Assembly: GCA_036841525.1 (NCBI GenBank) | Contig: DAITVZ010000131.1 | Span: 1 to 7,030, forward strand | Origin: JAAYEA01 sp012689325 | GTDB taxonomy: Bacteria > Chloroflexota > Anaerolineae > JAAYEA01 | DNA: 7,030 nucleotides | Reading direction: 5' to 3' | Part shown: one piece after another, positions 5,364-7,030 of the stretch | Position numbering within the stretch: position 1 is the first letter of the stretch | Layout of the letters: each line of letters begins with the position of its first letter | Position numbers and translations under genes: made by a program | The notes under the pieces: model-generated | The model's input: only the letters and a program-made list of their open reading frames with translations | The model's database searches: none | What the model was told of the DNA's origin: nothing

Positions 5364-7030
5364 GTGAAAGAGATCAGTCGTCGGAGGTTCTTGCGGGCGT
5401 CCGCCATGATGGCGGTGGGCGCGCTGGCAGCAAGCTGTGGGCAGCCCACGGCGCAGGTCATCGAGAAAGAAGTGCCCGTCGAAAAGATTGTCAAAGAGAC
5501 GGTGGTGGTGGAGAAGCAAGTCCCCGTCGAAAAAGTGGTCAAGGAGACGGTCGTCGTTCAGAAAGAGATCGTCGTGGAAAAGGTGGTCACCGCGACGCCT
5601 ATCCCCGCCAAGTTCCATGAGGCCCCCATGCTCGCCGAGCTGGTCAAGGCGGGCAAGCTGCCGCCGGTGGACGAGCGTCTCCCGGAGGATCCCAAGGTCC
5701 AGGATGTGGTCGAGGAGATCGGCCAGTACGGCGGCACCTTGCACCAGATCCGTCCCGTTGCCGATCCCATCGGTATTTTCGAGACAAGATTCTTCTACCC
5801 CAACCTGGCGCGCTGGAATGCGGCGGGGTCGGAAATCGGCCCTCATGTGGCCAGCGGCTGGGATGTGGACGCGAAAGGCACGACTTTCACCTTCAATCTG
5901 CGGAAGGGGATGAAGTGGTCGGATGGAGCGCCCTATACCGCCGATGACCTCTTGTTCTACTATGAGGATGTCCTGCTGAACAAGGACCTGACGCCCAGCA
6001 TCCCCGCTTACCTTCTGACCAAAGGACAGCCGGTCAAGATCGAGAAGATCAGCGATTACGTGGTCCGCTTTTCCTTCGCCAGCACCCATGGGCTGTTCAT
6101 GATCCTCACCGCCACGAACTGGGGCGTGATGCAGATGGGGTACTGCAAGCACTATCTGTCCCAGTTCCATCCCAACTACGTGGCCAAGGACAAGCTGGAT
6201 GCCATGACCAAGGAGGCGAGCTTTGAGTTCTGGCATCAGCTCTTCAGCGACAGACGATCCATGGTCGCCAACACCGAATTGCCGGTGATTTATCCCTGGC
6301 AGTGGGAGGCCGTGGCGCCTCAGAACCCCCGCCTCGGCGTGCGGAATCCCTACTACTGGGTGGTCGATCCCGAGGGGAATCAGCTGCCCTATATCGACAG
6401 GCTCTCCGTCGAGTCCGTGGAAAGCGCGGAGGTGTTCGATGTGCGGAGCATCGCCGGCGAGGTCGACTATCAGGAGCAGTACACGCGGTTCAAGAACTAT
6501 TCGCTCTACATGGAGAACAAGGAAAAGGGGGACTACCGCGTCATCCTGTGGCCGAAGGGTTACGTGACGGACAGCGCGCTCTCCTTGAACGTTGCTCACG
6601 CGGACCCGGTGTACCGGGAGATCTTTGGGGACAAGCGCTTCCGTTATGCCCTCTCTCTCGGCATCAACCGCGCTGAGATCATCAAGGCGTTGTACCTTGG
6701 ACAGTCTGAGCCATTCCAGGTGTCGCCACTGAGGACCTCGCCCTTCTACTGGGAGGAATATGCCACGTGGATGACCGAGTATGATCCGAAACGGGCCAAC
6801 GCCTACCTCGACGAGATGGGCCTGACGAATCGCGACAGCGATGGATACCGGCTCCGTCCCGATGGCAAGCGCATGACCATCGTCTACGAGTTCTACGCCG
6901 ACCTGGGTCCCTGGCAAGAGATCGGAGAGTTCTTGACTGCCCAGTGGAAGGAGCTCGGGCTGGAGATCGGCGTCAAACGATACGATTCCAGCTTGCGCAC
7001 CACGCGCCTGGGCGCCAACGAGCACGACTT
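5364..7030 (+). CDS. family 5 extracellular solute-binding protein of an ABC importer, Tat lipoprotein (3' end outside window)
   Basis: The first 555 residues are present; the gene runs off the right edge without a stop. It is an SBP_bac_5 (DppA/OppA-type) protein that captures peptides, or in some lineages oligosaccharides, for an ABC importer. The N-terminus ISRRRFLRASAMM is a twin-arginine (Tat) signal, and Cys25 in ALAASCG fits a lipobox, so the protein should be exported folded and anchored by lipid. Residues 34-81 are a Val/Glu/Lys repeat linker between anchor and binding domain. The family signature is visible as TFNLRKGMKWSDGAPYTADD (W185). GAGGAG (5351-5356) lies 7 bases before GTG 5364, which favours this start. 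The frame is also open upstream to GTG 5271 and ATG 5250, which would lengthen the region before the twin arginines. Permease and ATPase genes would be expected downstream. The ligand cannot be read from the sequence; neighbouring genes suggest a peptide- or sugar-containing molecule. Confidence 0.93.
   Translation, partial: MKEISRRRFLRASAMMAVGALAASCGQPTAQVIEKEVPVEKIVKETVVVEKQVPVEKVVKETVVVQKEIVVEKVVTATPIPAKFHEAPMLAELVKAGKLPPVDERLPEDPKVQDVVEEIGQYGGTLHQIRPVADPIGIFETRFFYPNLARWNAAGSEIGPHVASGWDVDAKGTTFTFNLRKGMKWSDGAPYTADDLLFYYEDVLLNKDLTPSIPAYLLTKGQPVKIEKISDYVVRFSFASTHGLFMILTATNWGVMQMGYCKHYLSQFHPNYVAKDKLDAMTKEASFEFWHQLFSDRRSMVANTELPVIYPWQWEAVAPQNPRLGVRNPYYWVVDPEGNQLPYIDRLSVESVESAEVFDVRSIAGEVDYQEQYTRFKNYSLYMENKEKGDYRVILWPKGYVTDSALSLNVAHADPVYREIFGDKRFRYALSLGINRAEIIKALYLGQSEPFQVSPLRTSPFYWEEYATWMTEYDPKRANAYLDEMGLTNRDSDGYRLRPDGKRMTIVYEFYADLGPWQEIGEFLTAQWKELGLEIGVKRYDSSLRTTRLGANEHD
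5463..5606 (+). repeat. three imperfect 48-base tandem repeats encoding the Val/Glu/Lys linker
   Basis: Three consecutive 16-codon units encode EKEVPVEKIVKETVVV (5463-5510), EKQVPVEKVVKETVVV (5511-5558) and the diverged QKEIVVEKVVTATPIP (5559-5606). The first two differ at only two residues. They lie directly after the lipidated cysteine and probably form an extended or coiled spacer that holds the binding domain off the membrane. Such VEK-rich linkers are, to my knowledge, common in Chloroflexota solute-binding lipoproteins. Copy number could vary by recombination or slippage. Confidence 0.8.

Noticed and set aside
5126..5620. A 164-codon plus-strand frame across the intergenic region and the start of the solute-binding protein gene
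   Set aside because: It overlaps the promoter and then the signal-peptide and linker coding region in another frame. It has no ribosome binding site or recognisable domain.
5346..7025. A 559-codon open frame on the minus strand opposite the solute-binding protein gene
   Set aside because: It mirrors the codon pattern of a clearly recognisable sense gene in GC-rich DNA. The translation shows no known domain and is low in complexity where it opposes the linker repeats.

Overview
This GC-rich window most resembles a chromosomal catabolic locus from a Chloroflexota-type bacterium. The best clue is the last gene, a Tat-exported lipoprotein solute-binding protein whose mature N-terminus carries a Val/Glu/Lys repeat linker of a kind common in that phylum. 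The phylum assignment is an inference from protein style and was not tested by a search.

Layout, left to right: (1) bases 1-266, minus strand, the N-terminal part of an IS701-like transposase that runs off the left edge and looks decayed. (2) A sigma70-like promoter at 286-314, then an M55-family D-aminopeptidase (DppA-like, 418-1254). (3) After 86 bases, a 655-residue cytoplasmic alpha/beta-hydrolase of the acetyl-xylan-esterase-like type (1341-3308), built from two related halves of which only the first keeps a visible catalytic triad. (4) A 345-base interval (3309-3653) with a doubtful 119-codon ORF that overlaps both neighbours, plus inverted repeats. (5) A family 4 glycosidase (3654-4985) with Rossmann, NYTNP and metal-site motifs but an unusual Cys-Asp-Phe-His motif. 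(6) A 378-base intergenic region with a perfect 12-bp palindrome that matches the core of a LacI-type operator, and a strong sigma70-like promoter. (7) The start of a family 5 extracellular solute-binding protein (5364 to the right edge, incomplete).

All four confident genes point the same way. A plausible reading (inference) is a scavenging locus: the lipoprotein captures an oligopeptide or oligosaccharide for an ABC importer whose other genes would lie to the right. The cytoplasmic enzymes then remove a D-amino acid or peptide part (M55), an acyl ester (hydrolase) and a glycosidic bond (GH4). The individual families are well known. The combination, the atypical GH4 metal motif and the half-inactive tandem hydrolase are the less ordinary points. 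I see no tRNA, rRNA, CRISPR array or phage gene.
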